Both the position numbers and the translations under genes were made by a program. Shown here piece after piece: positions 27,640 through 35,462 of a DNA stretch of 64,000 nucleotides. The notes under the pieces were generated by a model that saw nothing but the letters and a program-made list of their open reading frames with translations, had not been told where the DNA came from and did not search any database. Numbering within the stretch: the stretch's first letter is position 1; each line of letters starts with the position of its first letter. The stretch is from G965267335 sp965267335 (GTDB lineage Bacteria > Bacteroidota > Bacteroidia > Cytophagales > JAAEPT01). The stretch is from assembly GCA_965267335.1 (NCBI GenBank), contig OZ253953.1, positions 2,666,001-2,730,000 of the forward strand, given 5' to 3'.

Positions 27640-28695
27640 CTAACGAGTTTTATATTCGAAAGACTTCATGTAGTCGACAAAACTAGTTTCCTTCTGCTGA
27701 TGCAAATTTTCTTTGAAAAAGCTGAGAAACACCTCCATAAATTCAGGAGTCATGTAACGCGGCACACGATCTAAAAGTGTGTGGTCATCCTGGAAAACCA
27801 AAGTGATAGGAAATGAAAATGTTTGTCCCTGAGGTACAATGGAAAGTACAAAATCATGAATTGGAGTACCGTTGTTTTCAGTATTGATAAATTTTTGAGT
27901 TCCCAGGGTGAATTCCTCTTTTGATAATGCGTCAAACTTTACCGGGTAGTAATTTTCATTGATAAAGTCCACAATGACCGGATGCTTGAAATTAGTACTA
28001 TCGATGACCTTACAGGTTTCGCAGTATTCATGATAGATTTGTACTAATATTTTCTTGCTGTTGTCCTTTTTATTGGCTGCAAAGGCTTCTTCCATACTCA
28101 TCCAGTTGATTTCTTTTTCTCCAGTAAATCTTCCTGTTGTATCACCCTGGTGAGTGGTTAGGAAGTAGTAAGCAAATTCATTCGGATTTGCCTTTCCATA
28201 TTGCTGCTCTTTATAAAATACCAGAAAAGGAGCTAGTTTATTCGCATCAAGGTAGCCTTGTAGAGGTAGTTTATTTTCGAATTCTGAGTCGAATAGGAAC
28301 ATGGTTGGATACGACATTCGGTTACCTTTAAATAACTCTATGGCCAAATCATGGGTTGGCTTTCTCGTTTTTCCTATGAACCGGTTGATATATGTTTTCG
28401 ACTGAAACGTAATAGTGTCAGGTGTCTCCGCATCAAACTTTACGGGATAGAAGTTATTATTCAGGAACTGTATGATTTGAGGGTCTTTGAAGGTGGTACG
28501 GTCAAGGTGCTTACACCATCCACACCAACTGGTGTAAGTATCAATGAAAATTGGTCTTGGATTCTTTTTCGTTAGTTCCTGGGCTTCTTCTATCGAATAC
28601 CAGGTGACTCCATTTTGAGCTAATAGTAATCTTGAATTAAGTAATCCTAATAAAAGACTGAATGTGATTAGTATTATTTTTCTATTTATTGCCAT
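27640..28695 (-). CDS. Secreted protein with two thioredoxin-like domains
   Basis: 351 residues with a signal peptide (cleavage after LLAQ, about residue 27). Two related thioredoxin-fold domains are visible: the first has SWCGWCKHLD (CGWC at 58-61), the second has EYCETCKVID (CETC at 225-228), and both continue with a NFYPVKFDA / NYYPVKFDA strand. This is an internal duplication of a DUF255/thioredoxin_7-like module. Both CxxC pairs are intact, so a periplasmic disulfide reductase or isomerase role is plausible, but it is inferred. The M1 peptidase gene follows 48 bp downstream on the same strand. Confidence 0.85.
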   Translation of the reverse strand: MAINRKIILITFSLLLGLLNSRLLLAQNGVTWYSIEEAQELTKKNPRPIFIDTYTSWCGWCKHLDRTTFKDPQIIQFLNNNFYPVKFDAETPDTITFQSKTYINRFIGKTRKPTHDLAIELFKGNRMSYPTMFLFDSEFENKLPLQGYLDANKLAPFLVFYKEQQYGKANPNEFAYYFLTTHQGDTTGRFTGEKEINWMSMEEAFAANKKDNSKKILVQIYHEYCETCKVIDSTNFKHPVIVDFINENYYPVKFDALSKEEFTLGTQKFINTENNGTPIHDFVLSIVPQGQTFSFPITLVFQDDHTLLDRVPRYMTPEFMEVFLSFFKENLHQQKETSFVDYMKSFEYKTR

Positions 28696-28839
28696 ACTGT
28701 CTTATTGATTCCAATTTTCTAATTTAAGTAACTCCTGAAGTTAAGTCAAAAACCGTGCTAGTCTTAACAACCTATTAACGCCATACTTTTGTCTCCGATG
28801 TGTACAAAAGAAAGCCGTAGAAGTTCAGCCTTGTTGTGA

Positions 28840-29412
28840 TTATAATACCTTGCGAATATCCGTTACCATCATTCCTGCGGTGCGGGCTGCTTCAATTCCC
28901 ATATCTCCATCTTCAAATACCTGACAAAATTCAGGAGGTACTCCGAGATATTCAGCACACTTGAGAAAAGTATCAGGATGTGGTTTATGATTTTTGACGT
29001 CTTCGGCAGCGACCAGTACTTCAAAGTAGGCTTCTAGCCGTGTTGCGGTAATATTCATGGTAGCCATTTCGCGGTCAGCGCCAGTACCTAATGCCATAGG
29101 AAGCTTCCGATAGAATTCTCTTACTATATCAGCAATCGGGGTAATTTCTTGTAATTCGCCACCAAGAGTCATGTAGATTTCATCTTTTGCCAGAGCAAGT
29201 TCTCTTCCATTATGTGGAAGTTGGAGTTCGTCCATCAACATTTCGAAGACCTTGACCGTAGGAATACCTGCTTTTGCGTAGAAAAAGTCGATAGGGAAGT
29301 CAAAACCCTTTTCATTACAAACCAGTTGACATGCTTTATAATGTACTGGCATTGAATCTACCAAGGTTCCGTCAATATCAAATATGAGTGCTTTTGCTTT
29401 CTTGTCTACCAT
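28840..29412 (-). CDS. HAD-superfamily phosphatase, beta-phosphoglucomutase-like
   Basis: 190 residues from ATG 29412; a GTG three bases upstream would add one residue. The HAD motifs are present: FDIDGTLVDS (motif I), GTGAD as motif II, a Lys in VKNHKPHPDTF (motif III) and EDGDMGIEAA (motif IV). The small helical cap after motif I fits the beta-phosphoglucomutase/phosphoglycolate phosphatase subclass. The substrate cannot be told. The start codon overlaps the stop of the preceding gene by one base (TGATG), so the two genes are translationally coupled. Confidence 0.88.
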   Translation of the reverse strand: MVDKKAKALIFDIDGTLVDSMPVHYKACQLVCNEKGFDFPIDFFYAKAGIPTVKVFEMLMDELQLPHNGRELALAKDEIYMTLGGELQEITPIADIVREFYRKLPMALGTGADREMATMNITATRLEAYFEVLVAAEDVKNHKPHPDTFLKCAEYLGVPPEFCQVFEDGDMGIEAARTAGMMVTDIRKVL

Positions 29413-29780
29413 CACTTTACAACAATTTTTTCTCCGTTTTGTACTTGTTTTAACAAGGTTATATCACCCTCGATCATGCCAAAGACATTAACATTACTAG
29501 CGGCCCTTGGTTCTTTATCCTGACTCATAGGAGTGGGGCCATAGAAAATACAAAATGCTGGACCGGAAGGCCAGTAACCTAATTCACCAATTTCCAGGAC
29601 ATCACGACTATCCGATTCCAACGGAAGTTCTACATCAAAGTAGAAATAGACTTCCTCACCCCATACCTGTGCTGAGCCTTCCAAGGGCAGTGATTCTACT
29701 ATGCCGTTACCGGTAGGGGTGTCGTAAATATTAGCATTGAATTGAAGTTCTCCGATTTGAATTGTGACTTTCTTGACCAT
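29412..29780 (-). CDS. Cyclophilin-like fold protein (TM1367/DUF369 type)
   Basis: 122 residues, cytoplasmic. The pattern is that of small cyclophilin-like barrels of the TM1367 family: GNGIVESLPLEGSAQVWGEE near 25-43, ELGYWPSGPAFCIFYGPTP near 67-85, and NVNVFGMIEGD near 95. The family has a cyclophilin fold but no established peptidyl-prolyl isomerase activity. It is the first gene of a two-gene unit with the HAD phosphatase. It may act together with that enzyme, but nothing in the sequence shows how. Confidence 0.75.
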   Translation of the reverse strand: MVKKVTIQIGELQFNANIYDTPTGNGIVESLPLEGSAQVWGEEVYFYFDVELPLESDSRDVLEIGELGYWPSGPAFCIFYGPTPMSQDKEPRAASNVNVFGMIEGDITLLKQVQNGEKIVVK

Positions 29781-29846
29781 GAAGTTTTATGTTTCAATTA
29801 GGTTGGATAAATTTCAGTAAATATTTGCTAAACCAAAATCGCATTT

Positions 29847-30359
29847 ATGAATAAACTGATTTTTCTGTTACTAGTTTGCTGTATGTTCGGCTGTGCTGAA
29901 GACACCGAAGAACTTGGTGATGTGACCATTAAGTTTCAGGTGGATGATGACATAGATTTGAAAAAGTTTCAAGTAAAGAAATCTTTCGTGGTAGTAAGAG
30001 ATCAGCCTCACCCAACATATCATGATGCGGAAATCATTATTGCTAACTATCACCCGGCACTCAATCAACAAGGAACGATAGTACACCCGAAATCAAGTGA
30101 TAAAGTTGCGTTTGTGATTGATATAGATAATCCCAAAGTAGGGAAAACGAAAAAGGACTTTATGGTTTGGGTTTATAAAGACGAGACGAACTATTGCTTG
30201 TCAGGAGAGAAATGGGGGTGTAACCTTAGCGACTATTCAGGTAGTCTGACTATAGATGAGTATGGTAAGAATAGAGTGAAAGGCAAAATTCATTATGCAC
30301 ACAAGGACGGAAGTTTTATCAAAGCCAACTTTGATGTTCCGGTAAAGTCAACTCCCTGA
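29847..30359 (+). CDS. Hypothetical lipoprotein
   Basis: 170 residues. MNKLIFLLLVCCMFGCAEDTEE is a lipoprotein signal with the lipobox Cys at about residue 16. The mature part has alternating charged beta-strand segments and three further Cys, two of them in YCLSGEKWGC. I recognise no family. Its stop overlaps the start of the gamma-glutamylcyclotransferase gene by one base (TGATG), so the two are translationally coupled although one product is a lipoprotein and the other cytoplasmic. Confidence 0.65.
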   Translation: MNKLIFLLLVCCMFGCAEDTEELGDVTIKFQVDDDIDLKKFQVKKSFVVVRDQPHPTYHDAEIIIANYHPALNQQGTIVHPKSSDKVAFVIDIDNPKVGKTKKDFMVWVYKDETNYCLSGEKWGCNLSDYSGSLTIDEYGKNRVKGKIHYAHKDGSFIKANFDVPVKSTP

Positions 30360-30745
30360 TGGATCAATGCAATCTATTATTTGTGTATGGTTCGCTAAAA
30401 AGGTCTTATAAACACCAGATTTCTGAATATTTGAGCAAAAAGGCTACTTTCATTGGTGAGGGTAAGGTGCCCGGCAGATTATACAAAATTGAATGGTACC
30501 CGGGAGCCATTTATGAACCTGAATCACCACACTTTGTCCATGGAGATATCTATGAAATTAAGTCTTTCAGCATCTTTTCGATACTTGATGACTATGAAGG
30601 CATCACAGGTAATAGAGATGACATATACAAACGAACAATTGTTGACGCCTGGATGGACAATGTACAGGTGCCCGTATGGTTCTATAACTATATTGGCTCT
30701 ATCAGAGGATTGCAAATGATAGAATCCGGGAACTTTCAGGGCTAA
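30359..30745 (+). CDS. Gamma-glutamylcyclotransferase-like (AIG2/GGCT fold) protein
   Basis: 128 residues. VYGSLKR (residues 9-15) is the hallmark substrate-binding loop of the GGCT/AIG2 fold, and the catalytic Glu is in LDDYEGI (about 78-84). PGRLYKI and HGDIYEI complete the core strands. Enzymes of this type cyclise gamma-glutamyl amines to 5-oxoproline or act on gamma-glutamylamine. A 5-oxoprolinase gene lies about 5 kb upstream, which makes a 5-oxoproline pathway link possible but unproven. The stop codon overlaps the stop of the convergent gene at 30742 (shared CTAA). Confidence 0.82.
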   Translation: MDQCNLLFVYGSLKRSYKHQISEYLSKKATFIGEGKVPGRLYKIEWYPGAIYEPESPHFVHGDIYEIKSFSIFSILDDYEGITGNRDDIYKRTIVDAWMDNVQVPVWFYNYIGSIRGLQMIESGNFQG

Positions 30746-31710
30746 TCCTTAGCCATCGACTTTGGTATATTGGTTCTGTAAAGCTCTACACTGGCATTGT
30801 TGAAATCATTGACGAGTTTAACATTTTGATTGTTATACTCTTGGCATACGAGGTTATATCTATTGACATCCTCTTGTGTACGGCCATTTCCTTTTTTGAT
30901 AATGTTAACCAATTCACTGAATTCGTTTTTAGCCAGATTACGGTGATATTCAATAAACTCAATTGCAGCATTTCTGTATGTTTTATCTCCATTGAGGGGT
31001 TTGACATTCTTAATGGCGACCAATGCCGCATTTGCCTCGTTCATAAGTAGTTTTCTCTTACTCTCCATTGAGCTGGCTTTCTGAGCTACCAATGCCTCAT
31101 TAAACGCTGAATTGGCCTTTGATACACGAAAGAACTGTAGGAAAATAGCCCGGTTATATTTATTGGTTTCCCCAATAATTTCTACCCGATCATCTTTTTC
31201 ATCACTTTCGATGAGTTTGATGTTGTACTTATCCGCATAGGCCTGGTGGGCTTTTTGGAATCTTTTAGCTGTTTTATTGATTTTATCTTCGACTTTGTCA
31301 TTGGCCTCCATATACTTTTCCATTGCCTCGTAACTGTCTTCCTTTGAATTTTCAAGTGCTTGTACCTGCGGAAAATCAATAGAAAAAGATTCCAGGTAAA
31401 GTTCGAATACTTCAATTCCTTCATCTCTTAGTTTGGTATCACCATGGAACCCCTCCATTTTCTTAAGTTTCTCAAGAGAGCTATTGAGAAGGGTAATAAT
31501 GTCGTCTCTTAGTTTTTCTTTTTCATTAGGGTCATCCGTGTGTATGCTCTCGATAGTGTAGTTGAGAGTAGCATCCAGGCAATGCTGGTGTAGATGGATA
31601 ATGTTGTCACTATATTTTACTGCTTCAGCTGGAGTAGGGGATTGTGCAAAAACTTGTGCTCCAATGAAAAGTGCTATTGCGCAAAGAGTGTTTTTAAGTA
31701 AGTTGTTCAT
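30742..31710 (-). CDS. Secreted helical protein, possibly LIC11966-type surface protein
   Basis: 322 residues with a signal peptide (MNNLLKNTLCAIALFIGAQVFAQ). The rest is almost wholly helical and rich in Lys and Glu, with no Cys motif after the signal. The start SPTPAEAVKYSDNIIHLHQHC and the spacing of helices suggest the LIC11966 family of surface proteins known from Leptospira and Bacteroidetes, but I hold this from memory of family style only. It follows the small secreted protein gene by 25 bp on the same strand and may form an operon with it and the PorP gene. Function unknown. Confidence 0.65.
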   Translation of the reverse strand: MNNLLKNTLCAIALFIGAQVFAQSPTPAEAVKYSDNIIHLHQHCLDATLNYTIESIHTDDPNEKEKLRDDIITLLNSSLEKLKKMEGFHGDTKLRDEGIEVFELYLESFSIDFPQVQALENSKEDSYEAMEKYMEANDKVEDKINKTAKRFQKAHQAYADKYNIKLIESDEKDDRVEIIGETNKYNRAIFLQFFRVSKANSAFNEALVAQKASSMESKRKLLMNEANAALVAIKNVKPLNGDKTYRNAAIEFIEYHRNLAKNEFSELVNIIKKGNGRTQEDVNRYNLVCQEYNNQNVKLVNDFNNASVELYRTNIPKSMAKD

Positions 31711-31735
31711 ATTAGATGTAGTAAAATCTTAAAAA

Positions 31736-32098
31736 TTAAGCACGAATACTGAGTACTTCTGGTTTCCTCTGTTCTGTACTGTAAACGTAATAAATTTCTG
31801 ATTGTTCTGCTCGATCTTTTTCTTTGTAAAAGTGTGCCACTGCCGACTTTTTATCAGGGAACAATAAGTAGTTCTTTCCTGCCACTGTAATACTGCCCGA
31901 TTCCGGGTGTTCGGTGTTTGTATATTTTATGCATAGGCTCTTGTATTCCAAACCCTTTCCCGAAACATTGATTTCTGAAAAGTTAAGTTTTGTTCCAGTT
32001 TTACTAGTTACTGTAAGTTGCTTTCCATTTCCTTCCTGAGCAAGGCAAAGCTTTCCTGAAATCAATACTATAATTAACAATAAAAAAACTCGTAACAT
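31736..32098 (-). CDS. Small secreted hypothetical protein
   Basis: 120 residues with a signal peptide (MLRVFLLLIIVLISGKLCLAQ). The mature protein of about 99 residues is predicted mostly beta-strand. No catalytic motif is visible. It sits between a PorP/SprF gene (68 bp upstream) and a helical secreted protein (25 bp downstream), all on the minus strand. It could be an accessory of that membrane protein, but this is inference from position. Confidence 0.65.
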   Translation of the reverse strand: MLRVFLLLIIVLISGKLCLAQEGNGKQLTVTSKTGTKLNFSEINVSGKGLEYKSLCIKYTNTEHPESGSITVAGKNYLLFPDKKSAVAHFYKEKDRAEQSEIYYVYSTEQRKPEVLSIRA

Positions 32099-32166
32099 GA
32101 CTTTGTAATTTAATCTATAAAAGATAGTACCAAAGCCGTGCCAAAATGATAAACGATAGGTTTGAA

Positions 32167-33240
32167 TTAGTTATCGTGAATGTAACGTGGTGTATTGTTA
32201 CCTGTAGGCGCTTTTAGTGGTAAGATGTATGAGAGAACGATTTCATGTGAGGTCCCTCGCTTGGCACTTACACCGGTAGTTACTATATCCAACGCATAAC
32301 CGAAATGAACTGACTCGAATCCCGTTTCTGGATCATGAAGAAAGGCGATACCAGCCATAATAGAAATCGCATCATTATTTAAAGTAGTACCTCCGTCTGT
32401 GCTCTGCTTTGCCGCAAATGACTGGCGGAAGTTAAGTCCACCCCAAACATCGATATTATCAAGGTAGTAGGTACAAAGAGCACTAATGTTGTAAGTAACT
32501 CTTTTGAAATCTGTAGAAATAAGTGCCTTAGGTTTTAGAATAAGTTCATCAGGCTTCAGTGGTACAATATAACCTCCCATGATGTGCATGTGACGATAGA
32601 GCTTAGAGTTGGCGTCTGCATTAAAATCGAAATTGGGTCTGCCGGCATGATTCAAGGCGATTCCCGCATAATGTCCTTTCTCACACTCATAATAGGTTCC
32701 CAGGCTTAGGTCTGGCTTAATTTGAGAAGCTCCGTTATTAACCAGTTGATCTATAGTTTGATCATCGAGGTCACCGTATCTAAGTACTGATTCATCCACT
32801 GACTGTGACCAGAAGCCTAGTTTGGCTCCGAAGGATATTTTACTGTGAGGCCCTAGGGACGGAAGAAGAATACCTTTCGCATAAACGAGGTTAAAAGCCA
32901 CGTTGCGCAATGCACCAAGCTTGTCATGTGCGAAATTTAATCCAACTCCCTGATCGGAAAGGTCCGGTGACAAATAGCTTAACGGGAGGGATGATGAAAG
33001 TAATTGGGTCGTAGGTCCACCTTTAGTGCCATCCCAGGCTTTGTATCCTAACCATTGTGATCTGTGTAAGAAGCTGGCCTTTGGAAGTTCATCTACGGCA
33101 GCATAGGCAGGGTTGTAATACAGCTTGCTGAACATATAATGTGTGAACTGCATATCCTGCTGTGCTTTGCCATTGTGTACTGCAAAGCATAGTATAGCTA
33201 CAGCTATAAGGTATTTTTTCATTGCTCTCTTCACCTTCAT
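32167..33240 (-). CDS. PorP/SprF family type IX secretion membrane protein (second copy)
   Basis: 357 residues; an alternative Met seven codons in (33222, MKKYLIAVAILCFAV) also gives a complete signal peptide ending NGKAQQ. The mature start QDMQFTHYMFSKLYYNPAYAA is the classical PorP/SprF opening, followed by an outer-membrane barrel pattern with FNLVYAKGILLP and GYALDIVTTGVSAKRGTSHEI near the end. Unlike the first copy at 1795, it has no CHU_C adhesin next to it; two small secreted proteins follow instead. It may therefore serve another substrate or a core T9SS step. Confidence 0.88.
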   Translation of the reverse strand: MKVKRAMKKYLIAVAILCFAVHNGKAQQDMQFTHYMFSKLYYNPAYAAVDELPKASFLHRSQWLGYKAWDGTKGGPTTQLLSSSLPLSYLSPDLSDQGVGLNFAHDKLGALRNVAFNLVYAKGILLPSLGPHSKISFGAKLGFWSQSVDESVLRYGDLDDQTIDQLVNNGASQIKPDLSLGTYYECEKGHYAGIALNHAGRPNFDFNADANSKLYRHMHIMGGYIVPLKPDELILKPKALISTDFKRVTYNISALCTYYLDNIDVWGGLNFRQSFAAKQSTDGGTTLNNDAISIMAGIAFLHDPETGFESVHFGYALDIVTTGVSAKRGTSHEIVLSYILPLKAPTGNNTPRYIHDN

Positions 33241-33383
33241 AGTATTTCATTCACATAGCAACTCTCCCCTGCATGTGAATTAATGCATACTTATAAGTAC
33301 GCATAGGTAACTAAATAGTTCTTAAAAACAGAATAAATAATTTAGTATGAAACCGGAGTACTTAAGTCCACTAACGGATATAC

Positions 33384-33545
33384 TTATTGTAAGTCAGGAA
33401 TCAAATCATTGAATTCTTCTTGAAAGCTCTTATTACCGAAATTACTTTCATAAAGCCTTTTGAATTTTCTTGCTGAACGATAATCAAAAGTGGATTTAGC
33501 CATTTTCTTAAATTTTCGGGCGATTTTTTCAGTGGAGTAGGTCAT
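33384..33545 (-). CDS. Small basic protein of 53 residues, hypothetical
   Basis: An ATG-started frame of 53 residues that is rich in Lys, Arg and aromatic residues: it starts MTYSTEKIARKFKKMAKSTF and ends FNDLIPDLQ. It lies in an otherwise empty spacer on the same strand as the flanking genes. The amphipathic composition and coherent ending look coding rather than random, but no homologue is known to me. Confidence 0.45.
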   Translation of the reverse strand: MTYSTEKIARKFKKMAKSTFDYRSARKFKRLYESNFGNKSFQEEFNDLIPDLQ

Positions 33546-33630
33546 AATAAAAATTCTGGTGGTAGTTGTTTCTATAAAGACAGCTATATGGGGTCAAAAG
33601 TTACAGTTGTAACGAAAAAAGTTCAAAAAA

Positions 33631-33972
33631 TTATCTTTTTGACGCACAATTTACGCAGAGCGTGCTTTCTGGAATCAACATGATTCTCGCTTCTTGAATA
33701 GTTTCTTTACAGCGTGTGCACAAGCCAAATTCTGGATTGGGTAGTTTATGAAGGGCTAATTTTAGTTTTTCAAGTTTTATTCTTGCTTGTCTTAAAGCGT
33801 TGTCGTTAATGCTTTTATTGTTGATGGCATCCATTCTGCTTATTCTGCCAATTGCGTTTTCAGGAGAGATAGGCTTGGTTAACTCTTCCAGTCTTGTGAT
33901 ATCGGCTTCTACTTCACCAATTTGGACTTTAATTTTCTTTTCAAGGTCTTTTTTATTCAGATTATTGGCCAT
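33631..33972 (-). CDS. DksA/TraR-type zinc-finger protein
   Basis: 113 residues. A helical coiled-coil-like N-terminal region (about 5-78) precedes a C4 zinc finger, with Cys85, Cys88, Cys106 and Cys109 in the C-x2-C-x17-C-x2-C spacing of DksA/TraR. In the family the coiled coil enters the RNA polymerase secondary channel. The acidic DxxDA tip of true DksA is not clear here (SRMDAINN at about 45-52 is the nearest match), so direct DksA activity is uncertain. The start overlaps the end of the upstream thioesterase gene by 11 bp, suggesting coupled translation. Confidence 0.85.
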   Translation of the reverse strand: MANNLNKKDLEKKIKVQIGEVEADITRLEELTKPISPENAIGRISRMDAINNKSINDNALRQARIKLEKLKLALHKLPNPEFGLCTRCKETIQEARIMLIPESTLCVNCASKR

Positions 33973-34525
33973 TTGTTTCTATTCTACATCGGTGGTCTTT
34001 TAATATTGTCAGCCCTTCCTCGATTTGTTGGTCAGTCATTGAGTGCTTGAAATCTCTCTTGTATTGCTGAATGATCTCTCTCCTCTTAATTGCTTCTAAA
34101 AACCTTCTGATATCAGTCTTAGTTTTTAGAACCAGTTCAGGTACCGTTCTTGGCTTGCGGTTCTCATCCATTGCCACCATCGTAAAGTAGGAGGAATTGG
34201 TGTGTCTGACTTCTCCGGTGGTTACATTTTCAGAAATTACCTTGACTCCAACCACAAGCGATGATTTTCCAACATAGTTCACAGATGCCATTAAAGAAAC
34301 CAGGTCACCCACATCGACCGGAGAAAGAAAATCAACAACATTGACTGAAGCCGTCACACAATAGCCCCCAGCATGTTTTGCGGCACAGGCATAGGCTACC
34401 TTATCCATTAGAGAGAGTATTTGTCCTCCATGAATTTTACCTCCGAAATTGGCATAAGAAGGAATCATAAGTTCTGTAATCGTTGTGCGCGAGTAGTCGG
34501 AATCTCTGTATTCTGGAATATTCAT
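33962..34525 (-). CDS. Hotdog-fold acyl-CoA thioesterase
   Basis: 187 residues. The hotdog fold is marked by GGKIHGGQILSLMDKVAYAC, with the buried helix and catalytic Asp position, and VDFLSPVDVGDLVSLMASV in the next strands. RPRTVP-like KPRTVPELVL follows the core, as in YciA/BACH-type acyl-CoA hydrolases. These hydrolyse medium- to long-chain acyl-CoA in the cytoplasm. About 45 extra residues at the C-terminus are helical and basic. The DksA-like gene overlaps its 3' end by 11 bp. Confidence 0.9.
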   Translation of the reverse strand: MNIPEYRDSDYSRTTITELMIPSYANFGGKIHGGQILSLMDKVAYACAAKHAGGYCVTASVNVVDFLSPVDVGDLVSLMASVNYVGKSSLVVGVKVISENVTTGEVRHTNSSYFTMVAMDENRKPRTVPELVLKTKTDIRRFLEAIKRREIIQQYKRDFKHSMTDQQIEEGLTILKDHRCRIETNGQ

Positions 34526-34574
34526 GGTCTTGTGTATTTGATGGGTGCAATTAAATAAAAATTGGAATTAATGT

Positions 34575-34582
34575 TAAATTTG
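34575..34582 (+). promoter_or_regulatory. Candidate -7 element TAAATTTG
   Basis: TAAATTTG matches the Bacteroidetes -7 consensus TAnnTTTG exactly and lies 55 bp before the ATG of the lipoprotein gene. A clear -33 TTG at 17-20 bp upstream is not present, so this is only a candidate. Confidence 0.4.
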
Positions 34583-34636
34583 TATATTCCCTGCATCTTA
34601 GAAATAAATCAAAACCATTCGGGTTTATATAGTAAT

Positions 34637-35272
34637 ATGAGGTTTACACATCTTTTCATTTTTGTTTTATTTTCCACCTTACTGGGTAGCTGTGCCTTAT
34701 TTAAGCCAAAGTGTCCGATTGAAACGTGTCAGGTACGCATGATTCATTCACATAAGGATATATACCGGCATATGGACATTGACAAAGTGCGGAAAGAAAA
34801 CCTCAAACGCAAAAAGGAATGGGAAAAAGAGCATCCGGGAGAAAGTTTTGGAGGAACAACGGACAGTACGGATACTGAAGATGACGGGGGAAGAGGAGTC
34901 CAATTTACGACAAGAAGGCATAGTATAGAGAGTATGCGTAGCCGTAACAAGAAAAAGAAAGAAGAAACGGAAGCTAGCGAATCGGCTACTGCTGATGCCG
35001 GGACAGCAGAGGAAACTGAAGAGGAGGCCAAACCAGAAAAGAAAAAGAAAAAAAAGAAGCGAAAGAAGGCAAAGAAGAAAAGTCGTTGGTTTACTAAAGC
35101 TCATCCTGTTACTAACCCTAAGTTTTTAGGAATAATTCCTATTAAGAATACCGAAAAATATGGCATGGGAGGAGAGGTTAAGGCCAAGCTTTGGCGTAGT
35201 CGTGTGACACCGTGGTGGAAGAACCAGAATCCCAAGATCGGGCAACAATGGAAGAAGCCTAAAGAGGAGTAA
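34637..35272 (+). CDS. Lysine-rich lipoprotein, hypothetical
   Basis: 211 residues from ATG 34637, chosen because it gives a lipoprotein signal (MRFTHLFIFVLFSTLLGSC, lipobox Cys at 19); the frame also opens 25 codons earlier. The mature protein starts with a Cys-containing KPKCPIETCQVR, then a charged low-complexity stretch of Glu/Thr/Ser (about 70-145) and a block of almost pure Lys/Arg (about 135-160). The C-terminus is more folded, with repeated WW/Trp residues (TPWWKNQNPKIGQQWKK). The lysine block contains an 8-A run at 35048-35055 that could slip. I do not know its function. Confidence 0.7.
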   Translation: MRFTHLFIFVLFSTLLGSCALFKPKCPIETCQVRMIHSHKDIYRHMDIDKVRKENLKRKKEWEKEHPGESFGGTTDSTDTEDDGGRGVQFTTRRHSIESMRSRNKKKKEETEASESATADAGTAEETEEEAKPEKKKKKKKRKKAKKKSRWFTKAHPVTNPKFLGIIPIKNTEKYGMGGEVKAKLWRSRVTPWWKNQNPKIGQQWKKPKEE

Positions 35273-35326
35273 TTTCAGTACAACCCATAGGGATTTTTAG
35301 TGCGTGGTTTTACTCCATAGAAAGAG

Positions 35327-35366
35327 TGTGGATAACCTATTAATCCATTACCTATTTTGTGGATAA
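35327..35366 (-). promoter_or_regulatory. Two perfect DnaA boxes upstream of gyrA
   Basis: The minus-strand DnaA box TTATCCACA occurs twice as TGTGGATAA on the plus strand, at 35327-35335 and 35358-35366. Their starts are 31 bp apart, close to three helical turns, so both could be read from one face of the DNA. The spacer between the lipoprotein gene and gyrA is 190 bp and AT-rich. Confidence 0.6.
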
Positions 35367-35416
35367 TTAACTAGTCTAAATCGCACTCTATCCTATGTTT
35401 AGCTGCATTTTTTAAG

Positions 35417-35424
35417 TATCTTCG
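35417..35424 (+). promoter_or_regulatory. Candidate -7 element of gyrA
   Basis: TATCTTCG resembles the Bacteroidetes -7 box (TAnnTTTG, one mismatch) and lies 38 bp before the gyrA ATG. The -33 element is not clear. Confidence 0.35.
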
Positions 35425-35462
35425 CTCAGCAATTTTATGAACCAAATTTCCATTAATAAAAC

